Assembly: GCF_040689105.1 (NCBI RefSeq)
Contig: NZ_JBFBVU010000022.1
Coordinates: forward strand, 1 to 64,000
Length of the DNA stretch: 64,000 nucleotides
From: Meridianimarinicoccus marinus
Lineage (GTDB): Bacteria; Pseudomonadota; Alphaproteobacteria; Rhodobacterales; Rhodobacteraceae
Reading direction: 5' to 3'
Below are positions 34,697 through 43,117 of the stretch, piece after piece (position 1 is the stretch's first letter; each line of letters starts with the position of its first letter). The position numbers and the translations under genes are program-made. The notes beneath the pieces are model-generated. The model searched no databases. It was not told the origin of the DNA and was given only the letters and a program-made list of their open reading frames with translations.

Positions 34697-37600
34697 CCCG
34701 GTCCTAAGCCCCGGCGGCCCCGCGGGGCGCGCCACGAATTCCCGCGGATCCATGGCCAGCGCGGCCTCCATCCGTTCACGCGCGGCGCCGTAGATATCGT
34801 AGTCCAGCGCCGCCTGCTCGCGGAACCGGCGCACCGCCTCGGGAGAGGGCTGAAGGGTGCGCGGTGTCCGGTTGAGCCAGGGCAAATCCCTGGGCGCGGG
34901 CTTACCGAAGGCCGCCGCGAGCCATTTCAGGCAGGGCCCCATATGTTCCAGCGTGCCGATGAACCAATAGCGTTCCAACGCCCGCCGCCAGTCGGCGTCT
35001 ATCGACAACAGGTGATACGCTAGCGGGTGCAACGGCGCGCGGCTCAGGTGCTCGTCAATGGGCAGCGGTGTGAAGCCGGGATCGTGTTCCGCCCGGTGAC
35101 GGCACTCGAAGAAATAGGACGACAGCGCCGTTTCCAGCGGATCCCGGACGAAGGTGATGATCCGGACATTCGGGTCTGACAGCAGCGCAGGATAGCGTGA
35201 CCGCAAGCGCTGGCCGGCGGGGTTGAAATGGCTCCAAAGCAGGTGTCGCGGCCCGAGGTGCGCCAGATCGACGGGCGGGCCAGGCGGCTCTTCTGCCCAA
35301 GGGTCCCGCTCGTCGATGACCACCTCGAACCAGTCCGAGAAGACCTTGCGGCAGGTTGTGCCGCCGGCCTTGGCCATGTGGTGGAACACATACCGGGGGG
35401 GCGTGCGGGGGGGCGGCACGCCGGGCAGACCGGCAATGGTGGCGGCAAGGGCTGCGCCGTAGCTCTCGGACGCCATCGCGCAGGGCGGCTCGATGGCCGC
35501 ACGCGTGTCTTGCAGGGCCTGCGCCGACCCGGCAAGCTCTACCGCCCGCGTGCAATATTCGGCCGGCGTGTCCGCAACGTGGCACCCCAATCCCCAGGCC
35601 CGGACCCAGGCAGCGCCCTGCCGTCCGGCCTGGGTGTCCTTCCGGTCCAGGCTGATGACCGGGGTGCCCGCTTGCAGGGCTTCGACCACCGTGGTCGCGC
35701 CGGAATAGGGAAAACTGTCCAGAAACAGATCGGCGCCTGCCAGCAGGTCGGGGATTTGCGCGGCGGCAACCGGTGGTTCGATCCGCACACGCTCCACCGG
35801 GATCAATTGATCCGCACAGGCTGCCCGAACACGGGCCACGAAACCCGCCCGCGATCTGCCAAGCCGCCAGTTCGCGGCGAAAGGATACAGAACCAGAACC
35901 GCATCCGGCACGGCGGCCAGGATTTTCAGCCAGTGCCCCAGCAGATCGCGTGAGATCTTGTCGGTATGCGCCGTGCTCATGAGGATCACGGCGGCCTCGG
36001 GCAGGCCCAGCCGCGCCCGCAGCAGGGCACTGGCCCGGGTGGGGTCGGGCGCATCCCCTGCCCCGGCGAACCGCTGCACCGGATGATCGGCCAGAACCAG
36101 CCGTTCGGTATACTGCCCGGCAAGGTCGGAATGGGCGGTTTCCCTGTCGCCGAGCATCACGTCGAAGCTGTGCAATCCGGTGGTGGCCGGCGACACGGCC
36201 GTCGTGGCGACCTGCAGCGGCGCGAGGCGATGGGCGCAGATCGCGGCAAGATTGTCGGGTCCGCTGAAATGCGAGGCCAGCCAGAAGACATGCGGCTGCG
36301 CGGACCGTATCGTCGCCACGGCGGCCATGGTCTCGGGCCAGTCCAGCGGGACGATCCGAAACCGGGGCGGCAAGGGATGCGGATCTTCCTCGCGTTCCAG
36401 CGTATAGACGGTGATCTCGAAATCCTCGGGCGGCAGGGTGCCGAGCATTCCGGCCAGAATGCGGGTTTCCGGCACATCGGCCTGCTGTCGCAGCAGCGCA
36501 GCGATGCGGATGCTCGGGCCTGCCGCCGGGGTTTCCGGTAAGGTGATCCGGCGATCGCGGCTCAGGTGCAAGGCTTCCAGCGCCCGGCCCAAGGCATGGT
36601 TGACAGGCCGCATGTCACGACCCGCGAACAGAAGCGGCAGCGGGCGCAGACACCGCAGCAGGCATTCGGCCAACTGGTCGCGGGGACTGCCGGGCGGCTG
36701 GGTGGAAAAGCACGCGGCCATCCAGCTCGCCATGGCCAGCACATGGCGCTCATAGGCGCGCAGATCTGCCTCCGTTTCCACCCTGTGCCAATCGGCGGTC
36801 AGGTATCGGGCGACCGCATCGGGCCGCGACAGAAGCGGGTTGGTGAGGCTTTCGAGGAAGGAACTGGCCTCCAGCGCCTGCCACGGCGGTGTTTGCAGGA
36901 TGGCCCGCGCAAACTGGCGCGGCAGTTCCTCTGCGCCGCCCTCGACAAGGACCGGGGTCGCGCCGGAGATGGCGGTCGCGTCACGCGCCGCGCCAATGGT
37001 CAGCAGGTCCGCAAGCACCTGCGGGCGCGACACCACCGCGCCGCAGCCCACGCTGGAATGCAGGGCCCGGTCGATCCGGTCCACAACCCCGGGATCACAG
37101 ACGGGGTCCGGCGACCGTCGCAACGCCGATGCCGTATCCGCGATCAGGGTGAACGGGGTTTCATGCCTGTGCGCCGTCTGCGCATCCGGCAAACTGGTCT
37201 GCACGGCGTTCAGGGTCAGCGACAGGATGCGCAGCCGGGTGCGTTCCGGCCGCTCCAACGGGCCGGTGGCGGCATGGATAGCCATATCAAGGCGGCGCCA
37301 ACCCCAGGACACCGCGTCGCCCAGCGGCACCCGCAGCACACCGGTTTCAGAGATCGTCACGCCCGCAACCACGGCCTCGCCCAGGGTCACCGCAAGACGC
37401 GGCTGAAGCCTTTCGCCGGCCTGCGGCATCAGCAGCAGAATCTCCAACTCCGGCGCCGGACCAATGTCCGGCGGCAGCGATACCGCGATCATTCCGGTGA
37501 AATCCGCAAGCTCCACCGCGCGCGCGGTGTCCCAGCCATCCATGAAAACGCCCCCGTCACCGGCCAGATCGGCGGCATCGTAGATCACGCCGGGCGCAAG

Positions 37601-39472
37601 CAGGCGCGGCCACGGCGGTGCTTCGAAGGGGCGCCGTATGGCATTCAGGTGAACCTCCGGCGGATCTCCCGGTGCATGCGGCGCCAGCCGCAGGGTGAGG
37701 TTGAGGGGATCCTGCCGGTCCGTTTCGGCCGGAGGCACCTGCACCAGCACCCGGGCCGACGGGGTGACCTTGGCCTTTGTGACAAGCCCGCCTTCCGTCG
37801 TGGCCGTCAGCAGCCCTGCCGGTTGATCCGGCCCAAGACACAGCTCAAGCGCTGTGCCACGCCGCGGATCGGGGCGGGCCACTCGCAGGATCAGCGCGCC
37901 ATCTGGGGCCTTGCCCATGCCCTGCAAACACCCTGTGACGTCAAGCGCCGCCCCGCTGGACAGCAGTGGCAGGCAGATATCCGAGGCCAGCGGCGCGCAG
38001 GTCACGGCATGAACGGACAGCAGGGCGCCGGGTTTCAGGGGGGCGGCCAGCCGGGACCACCCTCTGGTTGCCGCAGACCATGCGGAGACCCGCAGGCTGG
38101 CAATGTTGTCAATCCCGAACTGCGCGGACCCCAGAACCGCCGTCAGCGTCCCGCTGTCGTCGATGCGCCCGCGCACGAGGCGCTTGTCACCCGCCGAAAC
38201 CTCGACATCCACCGGCACGCCGCCAAGCGCCCGCATGTCAAACCAGATGCGCAGACCATCGACGGGCGCTTCGGCTGGCAGGACCGAGATGTCACCGGCG
38301 CGACGCTGCAAGACCATGCCGTCGTCGCTGCGGGTCCAGTCGAACCGGTTGAACCCGCTCCGCGCGTGCAGATGATCCGCGGGACGGGTCTGCGGATCGA
38401 CCGGCACCAGCCAGCGGCTTTGATACAGGGCCTTGCGGGCCGCCAGAAAGCGGTCTCCCTGGATCCATTCCCCAAGATCGCGGACAAGGGCCACCTGCCC
38501 GGACAGCCCCCCGGCACGCCCGCCGGTCAGGCGGAGCGCGACCTGTGACAGGGTCGCGGCCACGACAACACGCAGCGGCAGCCCGCGCCCGTGCAAGCGC
38601 CGCGCAATCCGTGCGATCCGATTGAGCGGCATCCGCGGATCGCCGCCTTGCCTCGCGTCGAGCGCAAGGCCAAGCGCGGCCCGGCGCAATTCAAATGGCT
38701 CTGCCGGAGAGGCCCCGACACCCTCCTCCGCAGCCTCCAGACTATCGGCCACGGCGAGGCAGGCATCGACCGCATCATGCGCGGCGCGGTCCAGAACCGC
38801 CTGCTGGGGCTCGGCGGAACGGTAGTAACCATTGCCGCCGTGCACCCTGTAGCGGGCAAGCGGTATGTCCAGTTGACGGATCGGTCCCAGGACCGCCGCA
38901 AGACGCAGCAGAACCGCATCGGCACTGATGCGCCAGCGGTCTTCGGGAAGCGGGAAAAAGGGCCTGAGGCGCGCGCCGTTGAACGCATTTCCGGATGTCG
39001 GAACGAAGGGAAACTGCCCGCAAGACAGCAATTCGGGACGCATGTCCCCCGACGGCGGCCGCAACGGATAGGCGCCGATCACCGCGCCGGTCTCGTCGAT
39101 CATGTTCATGCGGTACCCGAGGGCGGCCAGGTCCGGGCTCCAGCTTGCCCGGATCAGCGCGCAGGCGTCTGGCTCAAGCTCGTCGTCGGCATCCAGAAAC
39201 ACGACGATCTTGCCGCTGGATCTGGCCAGCCCGGCGTTGAAGGCCGACGCCTGACCGCCGTTGGCTTGCCGGATGGCGATCAGCCGGTCGCCATACCTGT
39301 CAAGGACATCGCCGCTGGCATCGCGCGAGCCGTCATCCACAACGATCAGCTCGTCAACCGGCTGGCTTTGGGCCAGGACGGACTCGATCGCCGCGCCCAG
39401 ATAGGCTCCGTAGTTGAAATTGGTGATGACCACGCTCAGGCTTGGGTCGTCGGCCATCGGTCGGCAGGTCAT
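34682..39472 (-). CDS. Giant GT2 / SPINDLY-like GT41 / sulfotransferase fusion protein
   Basis: A single 1,596-residue chain. Residues about 10-330 form a family 2 glycosyltransferase (SVVITNFNYGAYLGAAIESV, VVDDGSRD, VFLDADDE). About 400-830 is beta-rich, probably carbohydrate-binding-like, of unknown function. About 980-1360 resembles the C-terminal O-GlcNAc-transferase (SPINDLY/GT41) module: FLDSFPYSGATTVVEALQAG and PVISLDRKDT. The last 220 residues are a sulfotransferase with a PAPS-loop-like FHHMAKAGGTTCRKVF and IITFVRDPLETALSS. ATG 39457 is an alternative start. It may glycosylate and sulfate an exported glycan or protein. Confidence 0.8.
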   Translation of the reverse strand: MTCRPMADDPSLSVVITNFNYGAYLGAAIESVLAQSQPVDELIVVDDGSRDASGDVLDRYGDRLIAIRQANGGQASAFNAGLARSSGKIVVFLDADDELEPDACALIRASWSPDLAALGYRMNMIDETGAVIGAYPLRPPSGDMRPELLSCGQFPFVPTSGNAFNGARLRPFFPLPEDRWRISADAVLLRLAAVLGPIRQLDIPLARYRVHGGNGYYRSAEPQQAVLDRAAHDAVDACLAVADSLEAAEEGVGASPAEPFELRRAALGLALDARQGGDPRMPLNRIARIARRLHGRGLPLRVVVAATLSQVALRLTGGRAGGLSGQVALVRDLGEWIQGDRFLAARKALYQSRWLVPVDPQTRPADHLHARSGFNRFDWTRSDDGMVLQRRAGDISVLPAEAPVDGLRIWFDMRALGGVPVDVEVSAGDKRLVRGRIDDSGTLTAVLGSAQFGIDNIASLRVSAWSAATRGWSRLAAPLKPGALLSVHAVTCAPLASDICLPLLSSGAALDVTGCLQGMGKAPDGALILRVARPDPRRGTALELCLGPDQPAGLLTATTEGGLVTKAKVTPSARVLVQVPPAETDRQDPLNLTLRLAPHAPGDPPEVHLNAIRRPFEAPPWPRLLAPGVIYDAADLAGDGGVFMDGWDTARAVELADFTGMIAVSLPPDIGPAPELEILLLMPQAGERLQPRLAVTLGEAVVAGVTISETGVLRVPLGDAVSWGWRRLDMAIHAATGPLERPERTRLRILSLTLNAVQTSLPDAQTAHRHETPFTLIADTASALRRSPDPVCDPGVVDRIDRALHSSVGCGAVVSRPQVLADLLTIGAARDATAISGATPVLVEGGAEELPRQFARAILQTPPWQALEASSFLESLTNPLLSRPDAVARYLTADWHRVETEADLRAYERHVLAMASWMAACFSTQPPGSPRDQLAECLLRCLRPLPLLFAGRDMRPVNHALGRALEALHLSRDRRITLPETPAAGPSIRIAALLRQQADVPETRILAGMLGTLPPEDFEITVYTLEREEDPHPLPPRFRIVPLDWPETMAAVATIRSAQPHVFWLASHFSGPDNLAAICAHRLAPLQVATTAVSPATTGLHSFDVMLGDRETAHSDLAGQYTERLVLADHPVQRFAGAGDAPDPTRASALLRARLGLPEAAVILMSTAHTDKISRDLLGHWLKILAAVPDAVLVLYPFAANWRLGRSRAGFVARVRAACADQLIPVERVRIEPPVAAAQIPDLLAGADLFLDSFPYSGATTVVEALQAGTPVISLDRKDTQAGRQGAAWVRAWGLGCHVADTPAEYCTRAVELAGSAQALQDTRAAIEPPCAMASESYGAALAATIAGLPGVPPPRTPPRYVFHHMAKAGGTTCRKVFSDWFEVVIDERDPWAEEPPGPPVDLAHLGPRHLLWSHFNPAGQRLRSRYPALLSDPNVRIITFVRDPLETALSSYFFECRHRAEHDPGFTPLPIDEHLSRAPLHPLAYHLLSIDADWRRALERYWFIGTLEHMGPCLKWLAAAFGKPAPRDLPWLNRTPRTLQPSPEAVRRFREQAALDYDIYGAARERMEAALAMDPREFVARPAGPPGLRTGSAGA

Positions 39473-39481
39473 GCGCCGGGT

Positions 39482-39868
39482 CTACGACCCGCTGCGCCCG
39501 TTGGATCCGTCACTGGACTCGCCGACCTTCGTCAGCCCGAACATGTTCTGCACCCAGTAATCAAGTCGCCGCTGCACGCTGCTTGACAGCCCGAGAACAC
39601 TGCTGCGCGGGACGTTGGCAAGGGTTGCGGCGGGCATGGCGTTCAGCAGATCCGCGGATTGCGAACTTCCCTTGTAGGCTTCGATGAAGCCGGTCACGTC
39701 TGCGGCAGATTTCGACTGAAGTGCCTTTTGATAGGCCGCGTCCTGGGCACTGGAAGTTGCCTCCCCGGACCCGGTCGGGACCATGTCGCATCCGACAGGA
39801 ATGATCACCACGCTGGCGCCGAGAAGCGCTGCGGCCCCGATTTTCCGAATGTTGTGATTGTCCGCCAT
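39482..39868 (-). CDS. Small putative lipoprotein
   Basis: A 128-residue protein with a hydrophobic N-terminus (IGAAALLGASVVIIPVGC); the Cys in a VGC context could be a lipidation site. The rest is hydrophilic, with helices (YQKALQSKSAADVTGFIEAY, SSVQRRLDYWVQNMFGL) and a Ser/Gly-rich tail. I know no homologue. It is encoded nine bases upstream of the giant glycosyltransferase fusion on the same strand and is probably co-transcribed with it. Confidence 0.6.
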   Translation of the reverse strand: MADNHNIRKIGAAALLGASVVIIPVGCDMVPTGSGEATSSAQDAAYQKALQSKSAADVTGFIEAYKGSSQSADLLNAMPAATLANVPRSSVLGLSSSVQRRLDYWVQNMFGLTKVGESSDGSNGRSGS

Positions 39869-40086
39869 GTCAACGGCCTCCCAGTTGATCCTACGTCAAC
39901 TTGGGCCTGAGGTCAATCTGAGGGCGCCCTGATGTCGGCAAACCCGCACGGAAAACGACCACCCGACGTGCGCCGTTTTCAGACGAGGAATCAGGGTCAT
40001 TCACATCTTTTCAGTGCATTATACGCCGCTCTTCATCCACGGACTGGCGTGTCGGGAGGACTGCGCGAAATGCGGGCTGATCCCTG

Positions 40087-40749
40087 TCATTCCCAGTCGT
40101 ATTCCTCGACCAGAACAGGCTGCATCGAATAGCTGACCACAACCGGCGCCTGACCATCGACATAGCCCACGTCCTGAACCGAGCTTTGGGCAATCATGGT
40201 CCCGGTGATCCACACCGGCGTGTACAGGCCGTCGACCGCGATGCCCTCGGGATACATCACATGCACGATCTGGTTGCCTGGAGGCGGAGGCGTGTGGATG
40301 CAGGCGCCCACGGTCGGCACCAGAAGAAACTCCACCGCCTTGCGATCCTTGTATTCCAGCGGCAGGACATAACCCGGAAGGCGGACGGTGGTGCCGATCA
40401 GGTCGTCGTTCACGGCCGTGGCGGCGGCCTCGCGGTAATCCATGATCTTGATGCGCGCCGCGAACAGGGCGTCCACGTCCAGCCCCTCGGCGGTGAGTTG
40501 TTCGCGCAATTCGGCTGCCCCGGCGCGCGCCTCGGCGTTCTCGCTGTCGGCTTCCAGGTCCGCCTCAAACCACAGGATCTGGCGCAGCGTATCCATCTGG
40601 TCGTAGGACAGGTTTTCGAACGGGTTGTCGATCTCCGGCGCGGGTGGCGCCAGCACCTCCCACGTAATTTCGCGAGGGTCAGATGCCTGCGCCAGCGCCG
40701 GAAGCGCACAGAACATCAGCAACATGGCAAAGCGTCGGATCATGGTCAT
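40087..40749 (-). CDS. DUF3299 exported protein
   Basis: A 220-residue protein with a signal peptide (MTMIRRFAMLLMFCALPALAQ). The C-terminal half has the DUF3299 signature: VRLPGYVLPLEYKD, VEFLLVPTVGACIHTPPPP and GNQIVHV. I chose ATG 40749 because AAAGGAAAC precedes it. It is the last gene of an operon with an FtsX-type permease and a LolD-like ATPase, a linkage seen in other proteobacteria. The molecular function of DUF3299 is unknown; a periplasmic partner of the exporter is likely. Confidence 0.82.
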   Translation of the reverse strand: MTMIRRFAMLLMFCALPALAQASDPREITWEVLAPPAPEIDNPFENLSYDQMDTLRQILWFEADLEADSENAEARAGAAELREQLTAEGLDVDALFAARIKIMDYREAAATAVNDDLIGTTVRLPGYVLPLEYKDRKAVEFLLVPTVGACIHTPPPPGNQIVHVMYPEGIAVDGLYTPVWITGTMIAQSSVQDVGYVDGQAPVVVSYSMQPVLVEEYDWE

Positions 40750-40769
40750 TGAAGTTTCCTTTTGCAGTG

Positions 40770-42209
40770 TCATAACCGCACCGACAGCCCGTCGGCCAGC
40801 GTCATTCGGTAAACCCGAACCGCCGGGACGAGCGAGGCGAACAGTCCGGCGCAGAAGATGATCGCAAGCGTGGCCAGCTCGCGCGCACCGAAGACATTCC
40901 ATCCCAAGTGCAACCCAAAGCGGGCGGTCAGGATCGGGTCGGTCACGAATGTTCCAATGGTGAGCAGGACGAGACCGAGGATCAGCCCCGAAGCGGACAG
41001 CACGGCGGCTTCGGTGACGATCAGCCCGAAGATGCGGGCGGGCGTGGCCCCGACCGAGCGCAGGATGGCAAATTCGCGGCGCCGGGTGTCAAGGGTCGCT
41101 GACAGCATGACCACCATGCCGATCATTCCCGATATGGCCACCGCCCAGGCCATCAGCCGCATGGCGCGTTCCGCCGTTCCGGTAATCCCCCAAAGCTCGG
41201 CCAGTGCGACCGCCGGGATGACCGCGCTCAGGGCCTCGGAGGGACGATCATTGATCGCGCGCTGCAGGCCAAGCACATTCATCCGGTTCGCCAGCCCGAT
41301 ATAGATGGCGTTCAGACGGTCGGGTTCATGGTGATGCGCGGCCTCTGTGTCGTCGTGGCCCGAATGGTCATCCGCGTGACCCTCGGCGTCATGGTCGGCA
41401 TGATTGTCGCCGTCGGCATGGTCATCGTGTGCGTCATGTTCGTTGTGGTCTTCGTGGGCCTCATGCTCGTCATGCGCGTCGTGGTCGTCGTGGCCATCTT
41501 GCGCCTCGTGGTCATCATCGGCCTTTTCAGCGACCGCCATCCGGTCGAAAGGGTCCGCCGGAACCTCGGTGTCCGCGTGCAGCGTGTCGAACCCTTCAAG
41601 CGTGACGAACACCATCCGGTCGACAGCAGTGCCCGTTGGTGCCAGCACACCCGAGATTGTAAAGGGTGCTTCGTCGTGCAGGTCGAACGAGACCTCGCCC
41701 GCCCCGTGCGCATTGATGATCACCGTACCGGGCGCGTAGCCGAACCGACCAGCCACCTCGGCCCCGACCACTGCGGCATCGGGCTTGTCCCCGGTAAAGA
41801 ACGCGCCCGCCGACAGGGTCAGCGGCTGTCCTCCGGAATGACGGAAATGGTCGAAATAGGTCGCCTGGGTGCCGATCACAGGATAGCCGCGATGGTTGTC
41901 GCCCATCTGGATCGGCACCGCCCAGGTCACTTCGGGCCGGTCTTCCAGCCATTCGAAGGTTTCCCAGCCCATGCCGGTCCCGGTGCTGCCCACACCAAAC
42001 ACCGTGGCCATCAGGATCTGGACCGAATTGCCGCGCGGGGCCACGATCAGGTCGATCCCCGAGGCGGAGTTGGAAAAACTGTCGCGTGCGCCTTCCCTCA
42101 GACGCTCGACCCCCAGGATCAGGGCGACGCTGAGGCCGATGGCGAACACGGTCAGCGCCGCGACGAAGCGACGGTTCCACAGACTGCGCAGACTGAACCG
42201 CAACATCAC
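40770..42209 (-). CDS. FtsX-type ABC permease with long His/Asp-rich periplasmic loop
   Basis: A 479-residue permease of the MacB/LolC-like type: one N-terminal span (AALTVFAIGLSVALILGV), a large periplasmic domain and three C-terminal spans. Residues about 231-297 (DNA 41319-41519) are an extreme low-complexity stretch with 18 His among Asp/Glu/Ala/Gly residues, in DHD, DEHE and AHHHE units. Such tracts bind Zn, Ni or Cu loosely. It starts at ATG 42209 overlapping the ATPase stop by ATGA. A metal-related role for this exporter is suggested by the loop and not known for the family. Confidence 0.87.
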   Translation of the reverse strand: MMLRFSLRSLWNRRFVAALTVFAIGLSVALILGVERLREGARDSFSNSASGIDLIVAPRGNSVQILMATVFGVGSTGTGMGWETFEWLEDRPEVTWAVPIQMGDNHRGYPVIGTQATYFDHFRHSGGQPLTLSAGAFFTGDKPDAAVVGAEVAGRFGYAPGTVIINAHGAGEVSFDLHDEAPFTISGVLAPTGTAVDRMVFVTLEGFDTLHADTEVPADPFDRMAVAEKADDDHEAQDGHDDHDAHDEHEAHEDHNEHDAHDDHADGDNHADHDAEGHADDHSGHDDTEAAHHHEPDRLNAIYIGLANRMNVLGLQRAINDRPSEALSAVIPAVALAELWGITGTAERAMRLMAWAVAISGMIGMVVMLSATLDTRRREFAILRSVGATPARIFGLIVTEAAVLSASGLILGLVLLTIGTFVTDPILTARFGLHLGWNVFGARELATLAIIFCAGLFASLVPAVRVYRMTLADGLSVRL

Positions 42210-42910
42210 ACCCCCAACCTGTTCAGATCGCGGAAATCCACGCTGCGATCAAAATGCTGTTCAAGGCCGCGATCATGGCTGACGAAGACCAGCGCGGTCC
42301 CGGACCGGGCACATTCGCGCACCAGAAGATCCACGAAAATCACCTTGGCGGCCTCGTCCAGAGAGGACGTCGGCTCATCCGCAAGGATCAGGTCCGGCGC
42401 ACCGATCAGCGCACGTGCGGCGGCGACCCGTTGCTGCTGGCCCACGCTCAGGCTGCTGGCGGGCTTTGAGGCCACCACCGGGCCATCAAGACCCAGTTCG
42501 TCCAGCAAGGTTTGCGCCGCCGTTGCGGGCGCGCCGCCCGCGCGGTCGTGGCGCCGTTGCGAAAAGGTGCAGGGCAGAAGGACGTTTTCAAGCGCGCTGA
42601 GCCAGGGAACCAGGTTGAACACCTGGAAGATCATTCCCAGGTGATCGACCCGAAACCGGTCCCGCGCGCCACCGCGCAGACGGCCCATGTCCTGGCTGCC
42701 CACACGCACCGCGTCTTCGGGCAGGTCCACCACCCCGGCAATCGCCGAGATCAGCGTGGACTTGCCGCAACCGCTGGGCCCGTGCAGGAAAAGCGTCTCG
42801 CCCGCCTTCAGGTGCAGCGACCCGATTGCCAGTGTGTTCGACGGCGCGCCCGGCCACCGGTATTCAAGATTGTCGATCTGCAAGGCTGTCATGGCGGGGG
42901 TCTGTCCCAT
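42206..42910 (-). CDS. ABC transporter ATP-binding protein (LolD/MacB-like)
   Basis: A 234-residue ATPase with Walker A HGPSGCGKST, Q-loop MIFQVFNLVPWLSALENVLL, signature SSLSVGQQQRVAAARAL, Walker B LILADEPTSSLD and switch His VFVSHDR. The sequence matches the LolD/MacB/FtsE group that pairs with FtsX-like permeases. Starts at ATG 42910 or 42892 are both possible; an upstream frame from 42994 has no ribosome site. It drives the His-rich permease encoded directly downstream. Confidence 0.87.
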   Translation of the reverse strand: MGQTPAMTALQIDNLEYRWPGAPSNTLAIGSLHLKAGETLFLHGPSGCGKSTLISAIAGVVDLPEDAVRVGSQDMGRLRGGARDRFRVDHLGMIFQVFNLVPWLSALENVLLPCTFSQRRHDRAGGAPATAAQTLLDELGLDGPVVASKPASSLSVGQQQRVAAARALIGAPDLILADEPTSSLDEAAKVIFVDLLVRECARSGTALVFVSHDRGLEQHFDRSVDFRDLNRLGV

Positions 42911-43117
42911 GCTTAAAATCGTTACCGTCCCAAAATTCAGGGCTGGCCTAGGTGAAGCATCAATCCCGCCGGTCTTCCAGCAGGTTTCCATCACAATCGC
43001 GTCGGAGGCGAGGGCCGGGCCGGGTTTGCGAAGGCGCGGGCCGCAGGTGCTGTGCCGTCCTGCCCACTATTTGCGCATCGCGCTTTCGTCTTGCCCCGGC
43101 GGAGCCATGCGCCCGCC

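Noticed and set aside
36566..38548. A 660-codon plus-strand open frame inside the glycosyltransferase fusion
   Set aside because: The encoded chain is Arg/Gly/His/Gln-rich without motifs, typical of an antisense shadow. The minus-strand frame has clear transferase motifs.
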